The notes beneath the pieces are model-generated. The model saw nothing but the letters and a program-made list of their open reading frames with translations, made no database searches and was not told the origin of the DNA. From Bigelowiella natans CCMP2755 (taxonomy: Eukaryota > Cercozoa > Chlorarachniophyceae), in the NCBI GenBank assembly GCA_000320545.1, contig ADNK01000465.1, positions 1 through 62,287 of the forward strand: a DNA stretch of 62,287 nt. Direction: 5' to 3'. Every line of letters begins with the position of its first letter. Position 1 is the first letter of the stretch. This document shows, in pieces, positions 1-12,500 of the stretch. The position numbers and the translations under genes were made by a program.

Positions 1-1
1 G

Positions 2-3000
2 TCTGTTAAAACAGCACCGGTTATGATAACGAAATACAACGGGAAAAGAGGTGAGGCAAGGAGGTGGTGGAAGAACGCTAGGAGTATACTCTGCGACTTT
101 ACCCCTAACCCCACCGAAAACGACAAGCTCAAATGGCTAGCTATAATAAAGCAAGCCATGGACCTTTACGAGACAGGCAGGACCCGGATCAGGCAGCTAG
201 AGAAAATACACACTACAGTTAGTGGGCTACGAGACGTTGAGGCGATAATGAAGGCTTTTGTAAATGAACAGGATGCTAACTCCCTACCCCAGGCTATTAG
301 AAAATACAGAGCAATGATGCAGCATGAGAGAGAACCTGTTAGAGACTTTGCCACGCGCTTCCAGGATATGATCGACGAACTACATGATTTTAATTACAAC
401 ACAGGTGATGATCAGGCAAGGTTTGAAGAGTTCAAGTTAAAGATAAAGGAATCCACTTACGTTACGGAGAAAGGCTACACCACGATGGAGGCAGCAGTGC
501 AGGCTATATCCCTACGCGAGCAGGAGCAGGACCGCAAGTTTACCAGCCCTAAGGTACCTGGCATAGGAAACATTAACGCTATTAAGCCGCAGCGAGACTG
601 GTACAAGGACAGGGAAGGTAACCGACGTTGCGGATACTGCTCACGTAAAGGGAAACACACCGCTAAGACTGCAGAGACAGGAAAGAAGGACGACCCAGGA
701 TGACGATCAGGCAGCTCAACGAACACTACGAGAAGTTAAAGAGAAAGAAAGGCAGAGGACAAGGATATAACAACAGCAAATGGCAAGGCAGCAACAACGG
801 GAAGAACAATAAATATAAGAACAAAAAGCAGAACAGTATCAATGCTATACAGCAGCAGATAAACGGAATATTAGATCACCTTAAGCAGGCGCCGACGAAG
901 ACAGCAGTACCAGCAACGCAGGACCAAGACAAGCCCATGACCCTAGACGACATAAAGAACTTAGGAGTATGCAACATTAATGACGAAGACGCTAACAGGA
1001 CTATCAAAGTTGCTATGACCAAGGTTAAAGTTAAAGACAGCTACGGAGACTACAAGAAACTACCTGCCCTTTGGGATAGTGGCAGCATGCCGAAGTCCTT
1101 CATAAGCCTAAGCACAGTAAGAAGGTTAGGACTATTGGATCAAGTGACTAAGAAAGAACGTAAATATGCTCAAGCAGACGGAAGCTCTTCCATGAAGACC
1201 GTCGGTGAGCTAATGCTAAAGCTACAGATACCTGGCAGCGACGCGGAGACCCAAATCAAGACCCGAGTAGCCATGACTTTATCCATGGAACTACTCCTCG
1301 GACAGGATGCCCTAGAAAAATTAGGGGGGATCATATCATTCTACAATCACAAGATATACTTTGCTAAGTTGCCAAAGAAGTCAGGCAGGACCATCAGCCA
1401 GAACATGATACGGCTTGACGAGTGGACCTCTGAGTCAAGCGTTAATGCGTTAGAGTTTATGGACCTAGCGGACAACAAGCTACCTACACCTACCGAGCTA
1501 CGGAAGAAGAACCCCGGCAAGACCATCCGACAGATAACGGAGCTACTGGACAAGACCCCCCCAGCTGATGATTGGGATATCGACAAAGGCAAAAAGTACA
1601 TTAATAAAATATTAAACGAGAAGTACTCTGACATCACCAAGCCGACGACGAAGCCCTCCAGCAAGCTTACCCCAGTAAAGATCGAGCTAAAGAAGGGATA
1701 CGAAGAGTGCATCATCAATGACCCAGAACATAGGCGACCGGAAGCGGACTGGGAAAAGATAGAGTGGCAGATCAATGAATGGGCAAAGGAAGGGAAGATA
1801 GAGCCAAGCAACTCACCATGGAACGTGAGACATGTGCTAGCTAAGAAACCTACTTACCCTTTCTTCCGCCTGGCGCACAACTTCATCCGCCACAACCGAG
1901 TAATAAAGAGGATCCAGACACCTACACCAAGGATAGATGACGTTATTGAACACGTCATAGGATACAAATACTACTCTTCCCTAGATAAAAATGAATCATA
2001 CATGCAGACACCCATCCACAAAACCTCCCGCCCCATTACCGCGTTCTCCAGCAGGCACAGGAAGTGGCACTTCGTCGTATTCCCTTACGGCCTAAGCATA
2101 TCAGGGGATGCGTTCAGTAGTCAGAACTACAGGGCATACACACATGATGGGATGGCGTCTGTGTTGTGGGTGTTTGTGTTTGTGTATGTGGATGATGACA
2201 TAATATGTACCAACACAGTCGTCGCTCAGATCTTCCTCCTGGAAAATATATTTATTAGGTTTGCACACTTCGGTTTTACTATTAGACTGCAGAAGTGTAC
2301 ATTCCTAGCTACAAGAATCAAGTGGTGTGGATATTACCTGGAGCAAGGCCGCATCACCCCAAACCCCGAGAAAGTAGCAGCACTACAGCAAGCCCCTAAA
2401 CCTAAGAATGCAAAGGAGTTAAAGTCATTCTTGCAGACTGCAGCTTGGATACTACGTAGGTTCTCCCCTACCTACGCTAGGACTGCAGCTGCTTTTACTA
2501 CTGCTTACCGGAAGGAGAACTCTGTAGGCCTCAGCTTCGCTAAGGTGTGGGCCAAGGCTGGCCTTGATGCCCACTTCGATAACCTAATAAAGTTATGCAG
2601 CAACACCCTATTGAATGCTAAGCTAGACACTACTAGACCAGCTACCCTATGGACAGACTGGTCTAAGCTAGGTATGGCTGCTGTACTTACCCAAGACCAG
2701 CAGATCATACGGGTGTGGGGCAGGGCCTGCACAGCAGCTGAGGCCAAGTACAGCCCTACAAAAGGAGAGTATAAAGCCATGACTGAGGCGCAGAGGAAAC
2801 TAAGATACTACCTGCTGTCGGTGCCCAGCTTCACCTTAATGACTGACCACAAGCCCCTCCTAGGCATCGACCGCAAGCTCGAAGCGCCTAACGATGAGTA
2901 TGCAGCTATGAGGGCGGACACGGAAGAGTTTAGGGACAAGAGGACAGTGGTCTACGCACCAGGAGACAAGCAGCTTGCTGACTATTTCAGCAGGCTGTTC

Positions 3001-4494
3001 GAAAAGAAAGTCCCTACCCAGGTCACCCCTATGGTTAACGCGATTACCTTCGAGGACGGCGACTTCCTGCCTGAGCCAGAGGAGCTCCAGCACCTTCAAG
3101 AACACCTGGATAAATACAAACACAAGCATGAGGTACTTAGTGATAGGATATATGTATACACTAATAATGTTAGGCGTACCTACGTGCCACGGCGGACCAG
3201 GGGAGCCCTTCTCTTTACCGCCCATGGACCTGCACACGTAGGAGAAAACCATATCACTGCTCTACTCTACCATTACTACTGGCCCTACAAGCTAAAAGAG
3301 ATAAGGACATACCTGCGTGGCTGCAGGTGCTCCAGCTTGAAGGCGGCAGGCGTCGCCACCAAGGAGTCCAGCAAGAGCCGTGCATCTAAGAAAATCAAAG
3401 CAAGGAACTTCTTAGATATCGTGCAAATTGATGTTTATAAGTACGATGGCTATCACTACCTTACCTTCGTTGATGTGGCCACTGGAAAGTGCTGGGTTAA
3501 AAAGATTATCAAGGTCAACGTTGCTAAGAAGAACAAAGGCTTATATAAGCAGAGGCTTACTAACTGCTACCGTACCTGGGAGTCTGAGCTCCAGGCTATC
3601 CCTGATGAAGTTAGCATAAACAAGATACCAAAGAAGTTACATGTGGATAATGAGACCTCTCTTCTACAGCTACCACACCCTAATATTGATGCCTCACCTG
3701 TATACTATGCCCAGTCCAACTCCAAGGTAGAGCGACTCCACCGCACCTTGGCCAACCTAAGCAGGATAAATAGCACCACACCAGACAAGATACAAGGGTT
3801 AGTAAACGACACCTTCACGTCTGGGGGAGGTATCAAGGATAAGGAGAGGGAAGAAGGCGACGACAACGACGACGATACCGAGAGCGAAGACGAGAAGGTC
3901 CCGTACGATGGCCGAGTTCTAAAGGAAGGACAGTATGTTAGGGCCAAGGTAAATCTGAGATCGAGAAATAAACAAGACCCCTTCTGGGGTGGCGTTGCAA
4001 AGGTTACCGAGAGGAAGGGGAGGAAGCAGTACTACATCTATGATGGGAACAGGGTCACCTTGCGCCACATCAGTCACCTAAAGAATTATGATATCGGTGA
4101 GAAGCTCCTAGAGGATGTTAAAGTAAACCCTACTGTGTGGGAGCGAGCAATGCCTTGTTTAGGACCCCGACCTAAGTTCGATGTGGAATATGGAAACAAT
4201 AAGGTCAGGGTGAACGACGATTGGCGCATGAAGATTGTCTATCTAGGCTACCCTGGATTACGAAATATGGAGAGGGTAGCTATGAAAATAAAGGACGGAA
4301 AATATCAGCTACTCTACCTAGCTGTTCCCGACTTACCCTTTGAGCACTGGTATAAGGTCCTGGGGGACCTTGATGCAGAGGGCTGGTATGGACACGAACC
4401 TAAGGACGAAGGTGAGTTCTGGGTAAGCGACAAAGGAGATAAGGTTAGAGAGGAATCTATTACCTGGTGGTTGGTGAAGTTCCGAAAGCGATGA
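2..4494 (+). pseudogene. gag-pol of copy 1, frameshifted
   Basis: The reading frame is the same gag-pol as in copy 2 but is broken near position 666. A run of three A in the intact copy is two A here, inside the zinc-knuckle codons. The gag frame therefore runs out at 703, and the pol frame is open only from about 700 to the stop at 4492-4494. Beyond the lesion the translation looks identical to copy 2 to its end. The lesion removes the last cysteine of the knuckle and separates Gag from protease, RT and integrase, so this copy should not make the polyprotein unless it frameshifts. A base-call error in the A run is the main alternative. Confidence 0.85.
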
Positions 4495-4532
4495 AGGTCT
4501 AAGGGAATAAGGAAGGAAGGAAGGAGCAACGT

Positions 4533-4545
4533 GACTTGGGGGAGG
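4533..4545 (+). other. Polypurine tract of copy 1
   Basis: A short G/A-rich tract ending in GGGGGAGG sits directly before the TGTAG start of the LTR. This is where the plus-strand primer is expected in LTR elements. The same tract is present in copy 2. Confidence 0.7.
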
Positions 4546-4871
4546 TGTAGCGCGTACCACTACGCGGGCACAAGTCACGTGCGACAACAAAGGGGTTGTC
4601 GCGGATATAGAATATAGATAACGTAGATATTAATACAGCATAGGCACGTGGGTTCCGGCGGGACTCATGGCAGCACACCGGAAGTGTGCTGCCCCACGTG
4701 CGGCGGCATTCGCGAAAGCTTCGCGAATGATTACGCAGTGCACGATTTAATAAAAATATAATCTTTAATAAAAATAAACACAACTCTTCAAAAGGAAGCA
4801 AACGTGCCTTTCCCCCCCCCTGCCTACTTGTGCACGTAGCGCCTCGGCCTGTGAACACCTTACGCGCAACA
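4546..4871 (+). repeat. 3' LTR of copy 1 (326 bp)
   Basis: It starts TGTAG and ends CAACA, the usual TG...CA ends. The length is 326 bp, the same as both LTRs of copy 2, and I found no differences by eye. It contains three strong inverted repeats at 4581-4602, 4669-4693 and 4707-4729. No 5' partner is available to define a target-site duplication. Confidence 0.93.
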
Positions 4872-5562
4872 GGCCGCGACGACACGTCTGTCCATCCCAC
4901 CGGTGAACACGTGCATGGTTCAGGGACCAGGTTGGCAGGGGAAAAGCCACCCTCTTGGCCTCTTGGCCGAAAACCCCCCATTTCACGGTGAGTCAAACCC
5001 TTGCAAAAAACCATGACTAGATGAGCAGCATGACCAACGGCAATGATGTGACAATGACGACGGTGTGACGCATCCATTCAACTGAGATCTTCCCCTGAAG
5101 GCTACGTCACCATTGTGATCATGAAGAAAAGCCCAGATCTGTCAGAAAAGCCCAGATCAGATCTTGTTCCATCAGCATCAGCGACTGGTTGGCCGGCCAT
5201 TTTTTGCCTCAAATCCATGGAAATTCATGAAATCGAATGGAAATCCAATGGAAATCCAATGGAAATGTGCGATACCCCAGTTTGCTCGTCATTGTGTTAA
5301 TCATGGTGAATTTGGAGGAATAATCCAGTACAGCATTTCTTGATTCTCGGTGTGTTAATTAAGGTAATTTAGGACATTTGGGATGTCGTTTCTTGTAGGA
5401 CCCTGGCTATTTTTCTCTGTTGCAACTACCCCTCTCTAATGATACGGTATCATGAAGATTTGCGGCAGTTGCGGATAATTTACGAAGTTACCCTCGGAAT
5501 AGGAACCCACCCCGGAGAACCGAACGTATCTGAACCACGCTTACTTACCTACTCCCAAACCA
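4872..5562. promoter_or_regulatory. Intergenic region upstream of the Rh transporter
   Basis: These 690 bp lie between the LTR and the first codon of the Rh gene and must hold its promoter and 5' UTR. A short tandem of a GGAAATCCAAT-like unit occurs around 5238-5263. I see no convincing TATA element, no long ORF, and none of the CTAG-rich texture found behind gene 3' ends. Confidence 0.4.
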
Positions 5563-8025
5563 ATGCCTGACGCCGTCCCGCTCCAAGATGTGACTCCAGC
5601 CACATCACCACATAAAAATGCTGATCAGAAATTAGTTGACTCCAACGGACGTACGTTCGATTTCGGGAAGAACACCGTCTCTCATGTTGCATCTGCTAAC
5701 CCGTTCCTCGCTGTGTTGGGGATTGCCCAGGTTGGCTGTTTGATTCTGTTTGGGCTCTTCTGCGATTATGAGGACCCACCAGATGATGCTGCCACTGCTG
5801 CAGCAGAGTTTGTGTACTACAATAACGTGGCAATCATGATGCTAGTGGGGTAATACATTTCTAAACCACGGGATCTCATGGTGTTTGGATGAACTTTACA
5901 CCACATTTTACATTTATTTTTTGAATCCTAAATCTATGCTTCTGGATCTGAAATCTCCCTCATATATTCTCACCACAGTTTTGGCTTCCTAATGGCTTTC
6001 CTTAAAAACTATGGTTTGGGGTCTATTGGGATGACCTTTCTCCTGACTGTCATCATCCTCCAGTGGACAATTCTTCTTGAAGTACTTATCTTATGCATTT
6101 GCCTATTTTAGAATTGAATATTTTCACTCATTGCTCACAAAGTTTTACTATTGCTACAAAAATTTTGCAGGGTTTCTGGGAAGGCGTCTATAATAATGGA
6201 AAGTTTCACATCATTAAAGTACCGAATATGTGTTCCATAAATTAATTACAGACTAATAAATCGTAGAATATTCAAAGCCCTCTAAATTAGTCGCATTCTT
6301 CCTTCTAAAATTTTCCTCTGGTATACAATTTCGTCCCAGATTGGAATGTTCGACTTGATCAGCGGACACTTTGCAGCTGCTACCATTCTAATTTCATTCG
6401 GCTGCTTAATTGGCAAGATCTCACCTGTGCAGATGTGTCTTCTTGGCCTCCTCGAGCTTCTGTTCTACACATTCAACTTTGGCATTACCCTCAAATGGCT
6501 TGGTATACAATCCTATTGACCAGGCTACTCTAGATTCAAAATCACTTACCTCATTTTCTTTTTTATGTCGAACCTTATTACCCAAACAAGCCTTAATGCT
6601 AACCCTGAACCTATCTAGGCGTGGTAGACATTGGAGGCAGTATTGCTGTTCATATGTTCGGTGCCTTTTTTGGTCTAGCCGCGGCATTAGTGTGGGGACA
6701 TACACCAACAAAGGAAGAAGAATCGGATGAGAGGTAATCCTCACCATTTCTGTTCTCACGGTTCATTACTTAGAATGCGCCTTTTTCGAAGACTCTAATT
6801 CCTACGTTCTTTCCCCTGTAGTTCCACTGCTACCTCGGATACCTTTTCGCTTATCGGAACAGTATTCCTATGGATCTTTTGGCCTTCATTCAATGGAGCT
6901 CCAGCTGCCCATGGCACTGCTCAGCAAATGCGTGTCACTATCAATACAGTTCTTAGTCTTGCGGTCAGTAGCCTAACCCTAATATCACCCCCAGATTCCT
7001 ATATCTGGATTTTATCGTTGTCTTAACACTAAATCTAACACCAAGGCCTGTTGTACTGCGACGTTCTTTTCCTCTCGGTTCCTCAGTAAATCCCATAAAT
7101 TTGGTCCACCGGTAACTTTTTTCTATCGCTGCCGCATCGAATATATCATTTTTTCCTCCCTCTCTGATCTCTTTTGTCTCACCAAACAAACATTTTGAAG
7201 ATCTATTGCCCCTAAAAACTTAATCCTGATTAGGACATCCAAAACGCTACCCTTGCTGGTGGAGTTGCTGTTGGTGCTGCCGCAAATATGATCGTAATAT
7301 ACTTTATTAATACATATGCAACTTTGATCCAAACCTATTTGAAACTCTTAATATACTCAATACAATACTAACAATTAACTAGATTAAGCCATGGGGTGCT
7401 TTAGCCATTGGTGCTCTCGGGGGGATACTTTCCACCTGGGGTTTTAGAGTTGCACAGCCCTTCTTGCAAAATAAAATCGGTAACCTCAACTAAATAAGAG
7501 CATATTCACCCAAATATGATGATATCTTACTAAACATACATGCAAGGCCTTCACGACACATGCGGTGTTCAAAATCTACATGGATGGCCTTCAATCCTCG
7601 GTGCAATTGTTAGCGCTGTGGTAGCAGGTTTTGCGAAGGTATCATATACCCCTCTCATTAATTTCAAACGGACTATATAACCTTCATATAAAAGGGTGCT
7701 GCACAGGATGCATAAACGTATAAATCCTAATTATACTTGCAGGAAAGCGACGGCTACAAAGACTTTGACTCTGTCTTTCCAGAGGGGAATAGACAGGTTA
7801 ACTAATACTTTCTCTCAGTCAAGTATACATTTATCTGATCCTGCACCACCTACCGATTTTGGTCATTAGGCTGGTCATCAAATGGCTGGTATGGTTCTGA
7901 CGCTACTCACTGCTCTAGCATCTGGTGCACTCTGTGCATTCATCGTCAAAATGATCATGCCTAAAGAGATAGGAGGTGGATTTAGGGATGTAAAGTACTG
8001 GGAGGTTGCAGACAAAGTGGTTTAA
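5563..8025 (+). CDS. Rh-type ammonium/CO2 channel (Amt/Mep/Rh family)
   Basis: A multipass plasma-membrane channel for ammonia/ammonium (Rh proteins may also pass CO2). Twelve exons join in phase: 5563-5849, 5979-6081, 6171-6218, 6340-6502, 6619-6733, 6822-6963, 7046-7111, 7234-7293, 7383-7479, 7547-7638, 7743-7796, 7870-8025, giving 460 aa, a normal length for the family. The first helix is about residues 47-67. Hallmarks crossing exon junctions include [10 protein letters not shown], the DIGGSIAVH block (Asp204 and pore His212), [14 protein letters not shown], and the second pore histidine His372 in NLHG. All key pore residues are present. Introns are short (about 65-140 bp), all GT-AG. The start is the first ATG of an open exon that already carries helix 1; a further upstream exon is unlikely. 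Confidence 0.95.
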
Positions 8026-8595
8026 AAGAAATCCACTCACTCCAAACAGCACAGTGCGGTGTTGTGTTGTTTTGTCGTTGTTGGTAAGCGTTTACACTCA
8101 TGGTCATACGTCATTTAGCCAACATTGTCATTGCATTCATTTGCACTTGTGTGATTTCACAACTCGCATGTTGTCGGCTTTGAAAACAGAGACACAAGAT
8201 GCATCAAAATTTGTTTTGATTCGCCATGGATAGATGCAGCAATGCAATGTGCAAAGTGTGCATCTCAGATGCATGCACATGCATGCATGTGTCCATGTGT
8301 GCATGCACACATGTGATGAGATGGATGCATCGCGAAGTGATTGAATCATTTCAATGCTAGAATGGTCATCCTGTCAATCTAGCAATGCAAGTGTGCAAAG
8401 CAGCGGCTGCAGCGCTCATGTTCATCGATCCATCATTCATTTCTGCTGTCATGTGCTTCATGCAACATCAAGCATCACGCACGTGTCACCTGCTAGCCTG
8501 TGACGTCCAAACTCATGCATGCGTGTTGCGGGAGCAAGCACGTGCGCGTCAGCACACCAGTGCGGCCAATGGATCTGCTGGGTGTGAAACAACGT

Positions 8596-8637
8596 CACAC
8601 ACACACACACACTCACACACACACTCACACACACACA

Positions 8638-8670
<33 letters not shown>
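8596..8670. repeat. (CA)n microsatellite
   Basis: About 75 bp of CA dinucleotides interrupted by a few CT steps, intergenic. Confidence 0.95.
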
Positions 8671-8672
<2 letters not shown>

Positions 8673-9114
8673 GATGCACCACACAGCCTTGCACGATCTC
8701 AAATTGTTCCATCTGGACATCGAGACATGCAAAGTCGCGCAGGTTGATGTGATTTCATCACCGCCCGGTCTAGCGGTGGTGATGCTGACTCTGCTAGCAG
8801 CTGCTAGTGTGCAAAGTGAGAAATTGAAAAGTTTGGCGGGTGCTTCAATTCATTGCCAGAACCATGCAAAGAACACTCATGGAACACTTCGTCAACTGTT
8901 GCCGTCCACTGTGATTGCGCCAGGTGCCAAGCTTTCTGACGACATGAAGGCAGTGTGGGTGGGCACCTTTTCCATCAGAGCTGGACTGATCATGTCAATG
9001 GGAGGGGCTGAATTCTCTAACTCCGACAAGAAAGAAAGAAAGAAAGAATTTAAGAAGAAAGAATTGTGGGAGTAGATCTAGTGTTTCCAATTGGAGAAGT
9101 TGAGAGTCGTTTCG

Positions 9115-9116
9115 TT

Positions 9117-9149
<33 letters not shown>

Positions 9150-9235
9150 AAATCCTGCTGATTTTGTGGAATTTCCTGGATTTCACCAATTGGTCCTCAC
9201 TGAAAGTAACCTGAAGATGTAACGACCACATTCCG

Positions 9236-9267
<32 letters not shown>
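9115..9267. repeat. (GAAA)n and (GTT)n microsatellites
   Basis: A GAAA tetranucleotide run at about 9115-9152 and a GTT run at 9234-9267, about 80 bp apart, upstream of the giant gene. Confidence 0.9.
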
Positions 9268-9431
9268 AGGAGTGTGCACACTTGGATAAAAAACTCCTAA
9301 CAAAACTTCCAATGACAGCGTGACTGTGTGACATGTGCTAGTAGCCAGATAGATCACATACTCGTAGATCTCGTGACGACTTCCGCATCGGAAGGAGAAA
9401 GACTCCCCCCCTCCCTCCCCACGCAACCTCG

Positions 9432-9499
9432 ATGTCGTCGCCATGGCTTCCGTTCAAAACCAATGGCATAGGTTGGCAGCAGTCTCTATCTAAATGTCC

Positions 9500-9550
<51 letters not shown>

Positions 9551-12500
9551 ACACTCTCACTCTCTCCCCCCCCCGATTTTATGTGGATCCCGATTCCATA
9601 TGATATTTTTGTGCTCCAGCCTTGAGGGATCGCTCACCAAGGGGACGTCAGCTTAAGCTCGTAAAAGGGCAGAAACTTCTTAGTAAGCATTGAATTATGG
9701 GCTTGTGATAGACCTTAGAAAGAGTGCAAACCAATTTGACAAGCGGTTGTCAATGCTAATTTATGACCACATTGCCTCAACCCTCACCCTTCTTCCCCTC
9801 CCATTCAGTATCGCATAAGAAGGATCGATGGTATGCAGCTCGCACATTAGACTCTGATGGGAAACATAGTTGCCAGGGTATAGCTTTGATAACAGATATA
9901 GAGATCCAAAGCGCAGCCAATGTCGATCCGTCAGAAGAATGGAACTGTAAACGATGCAAAGCTGATAATCTTCCCAGTGAGCCAAATTGCACAGTTTGTG
10001 GGCTTATAAGGCCGACCCAGGCCCCCGAAAGCAGGCAGAAGGAAGCACGTGCCGCTCGAGTTGTGAAAGTAACAGGAAAAGCCGGCTGGTATGTCGATAG
10101 GTTGACCTTCCATTTATCAGATGGGAGAAAAAGATCTGTTGGGAAAAATGGTGGGAATCCCCAGCCTGACCTTGTGCTAGAATTTGGGGAATATATAACG
10201 GCTGTATCTGGACAGTATCATAGTGAATTCTGCGGCAAGGGCTTCATACTTCGCACCAGCGAGGGGAGAGACTTGGAATTGTCCGGAAGTAAATTCCGAA
10301 GAGGCAAAGCAAATGACTTCGCCTTTCGATGCCATGATAGCACCAAACAAATCGTGGCGATCAGTATGGATGGTGGCAAATGCACAGGCATAATCGTTGC
10401 TCCACGCCCAAATATTGACTACAAGGATATAGAACAATACCGAAAAAAAAAAGAAGAACTTGCCGAGAAGCGGTGGGCGAAGAAGCTACGGGAGACAAGA
10501 CAAATAGAAGAGCAAACAAAATACGGATTTTCAGGAAATATTGGAGAAAATTGGATATGCAGTCGATGTTTTTATACGAATCAAGCAAAATCTACCAAAT
10601 GTCATATATGCTCATTCAAGAGGTGTACATCTCACTCGGCGACGGACGAAAGTGGTGATTTAAAACATAGCGGAAAATCACTGAAGCTCTGCGGAAAGCA
10701 AGTTGCAAAGCTTAAATCTGATGGCGTAACGTTGACAGGAGAATGGTATGATCTTGAGGAGTGCATAATGCACAGCAGTGGTAAATACGAGGTAAAATTA
10801 GCGGACTCCATCCTCGCGCGCAGGGACAATAAGGTTGGCCAGAGATCGCAAGGAATATCCCCGGACCACATTCGCCTGAGTGGCCTTTCAGATACTGCAG
10901 CAACTTCCCAAGGGAAAATCCAAGAAGCGAGCAAGTATCAGCCTTGGCGCGGTCCAATTTACTCTAGCCCATCATTTATGGGAGAGTTTCTTGACCCCTT
11001 TCTGCTGAATACTGATTTAGTGAGATCTTCACGAGCTGTGAAAGACAACAGCCAAAGAACCTACGCTTACATTCTAAGAAGCTTGACGAAATCAAACGCC
11101 TTTAATAACACCCGCGACAGCCTTACTTTACTCAACAATAAGGAAGTAAAGATCGTGAAGGACGTATCGTCTCTTTTGCAGCGATCAAGCGAGCATTCGT
11201 TTTCAAGTTCCAAGTCAGCCTGTGATTCTGTGTCAAGGCACCTAGGGAATCTAGCTGTCGGTGAAATGGAGGCATATAGCTACAGCTGGACTGTCCATGC
11301 GATCATGCTTATATTTGAACGCCGATCAGGGCGTGGTTCATCTGGAACTTTTGATCTTGTGGTCTGCAATAGTGGAGAAGGACTATCTTATCATCCAAGG
11401 GGTGAGAGGAAGGTTAGGTGCTCAGTGCGCCTTGAGGCTATTCCTGCAGAAAGGATTTTGAATCCAGCACTGCAGTATATGCTGTGGAGCCTCAGAATTC
11501 ATGACAACTACAGCAATTGTGCGGCCATGTTTTATGAGGGGGTTCTCCCATTTCTTCTCGGAGGGCGATCGATCAGTGCCTACGTCGCCCCCCAGAAGGT
11601 CCAGGCATATGATGATATGAGAAAGACCCAGAAGGCAGGGACGTGCTACTATAAGTGTGTCATTCAGTGTGTCCATTATCTATTGCGACGAAAGGGACTT
11701 TCCCTTAAACAAACAAAGCAGGTTTCCTACTGTGCCCGCAAGCTTTACATCGAGCACATTCTACCAAGCTTGAGGCACGTCGGATTTATGACTTCAAGCG
11801 ATAAAATGGTGATTGATATTGCTTGTCAGCAGACAGCACGTGCGGCATTGAAGGAGGTTAACCGAGGTCAGCTAAGTGCAAAGGGGATGAAAGAGCTGCA
11901 AGATGAAATTTTAAGTATTAAGAATAAGGTAGGCGAGATCACCACCATAAGCTACGGGACTCTGGTGCCTCCCCAAGAGCTTCAAATGGAGCACTGTGTG
12001 CGTTTACGACACTTTGTGGGCCTCGATGATTTGCTCCCGCTAACAAGTTCTCAGTTGGCTTTCATAGAACGCCGAGCCCTTGGGAAAAGGCAGGACGTAA
12101 ACTCAACCAAGTTCTGCAACTACGAGGAGATTCGCACATCTTGTGGTCCAAGTATATCCTCCATCAAAAATTCCCTCGAACGATGCAAAGCGCTAGTAGA
12201 AACTAATCACGAGTCTCCAGCCCACATGACACTAACAATGCAATGCATCCGAAGTTTGTTCACTGAGTCGATTCCTGTCCCACGGCCTCCGGACCAAAAA
12301 GGTGAGAGCATTCGTTTTCTTGTATTATTGTATGACCCTAATTTGTATGTCGTCAAATGTAAGCTCTTCCGCAAGCCTCCCCACTGTTTTGTTTATCGGA
12401 AATAATCGTATATTTATGAAAATATTGTGGTAGGTTTCTGGTATAAAGTGGGCTCGAAAATAAATCAATCTGACCAGGACGATATCCTCAAGTCAATATC

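Larger units (their letters stand above)
1..4871 (+). mobile_element. Ty3/gypsy-type LTR retrotransposon, copy 1 (5' end outside window)
   Basis: This is the right-hand part of an LTR retrotransposon read on the + strand; its 5' LTR and the start of gag lie left of the window. Internal sequence runs to 4545, a purine-rich tract precedes the LTR, and the LTR occupies 4546-4871. Position 1 matches position 41397 of the second, inverted copy. The internal part is 4545 bases here and 4546 in copy 2, so the two differ by a net single base. The order protease, reverse transcriptase, RNase H, integrase assigns it to Metaviridae (Ty3/gypsy). The insertion target cannot be seen on the left side. Confidence 0.95.
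8026..9431. other. Intergenic tract with GCATGC/CTAG-rich sequence and four microsatellites
   Basis: No credible gene. From about 8160 to 8990 the sequence is rich in TGCATGCA-type alternating purine-pyrimidine words and CTAG, the same texture seen behind other gene ends in this window. Microsatellites: (CA)n at 8596-8670, (GAAA)n at about 9030-9052 and 9115-9152, (GTT)n at 9234-9267. The last 150 bp must contain the promoter or 5' UTR of the giant gene that starts at 9432. Confidence 0.6.

Noticed and set aside
1347-1811. 154-codon open frame antisense to gag-pol (also at 39586-40050)
   Set aside because: It lies wholly within the opposite strand of the protease/RT coding region, has no domain, and exists only because the sense frame is conserved between the two copies.
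8500-9075. 191-codon open frame through the (CA)n tract
   Set aside because: Most of it is HTHTHT from the microsatellite, and the rest lacks any motif. It sits in the GCATGC-rich texture shared by other intergenic regions.
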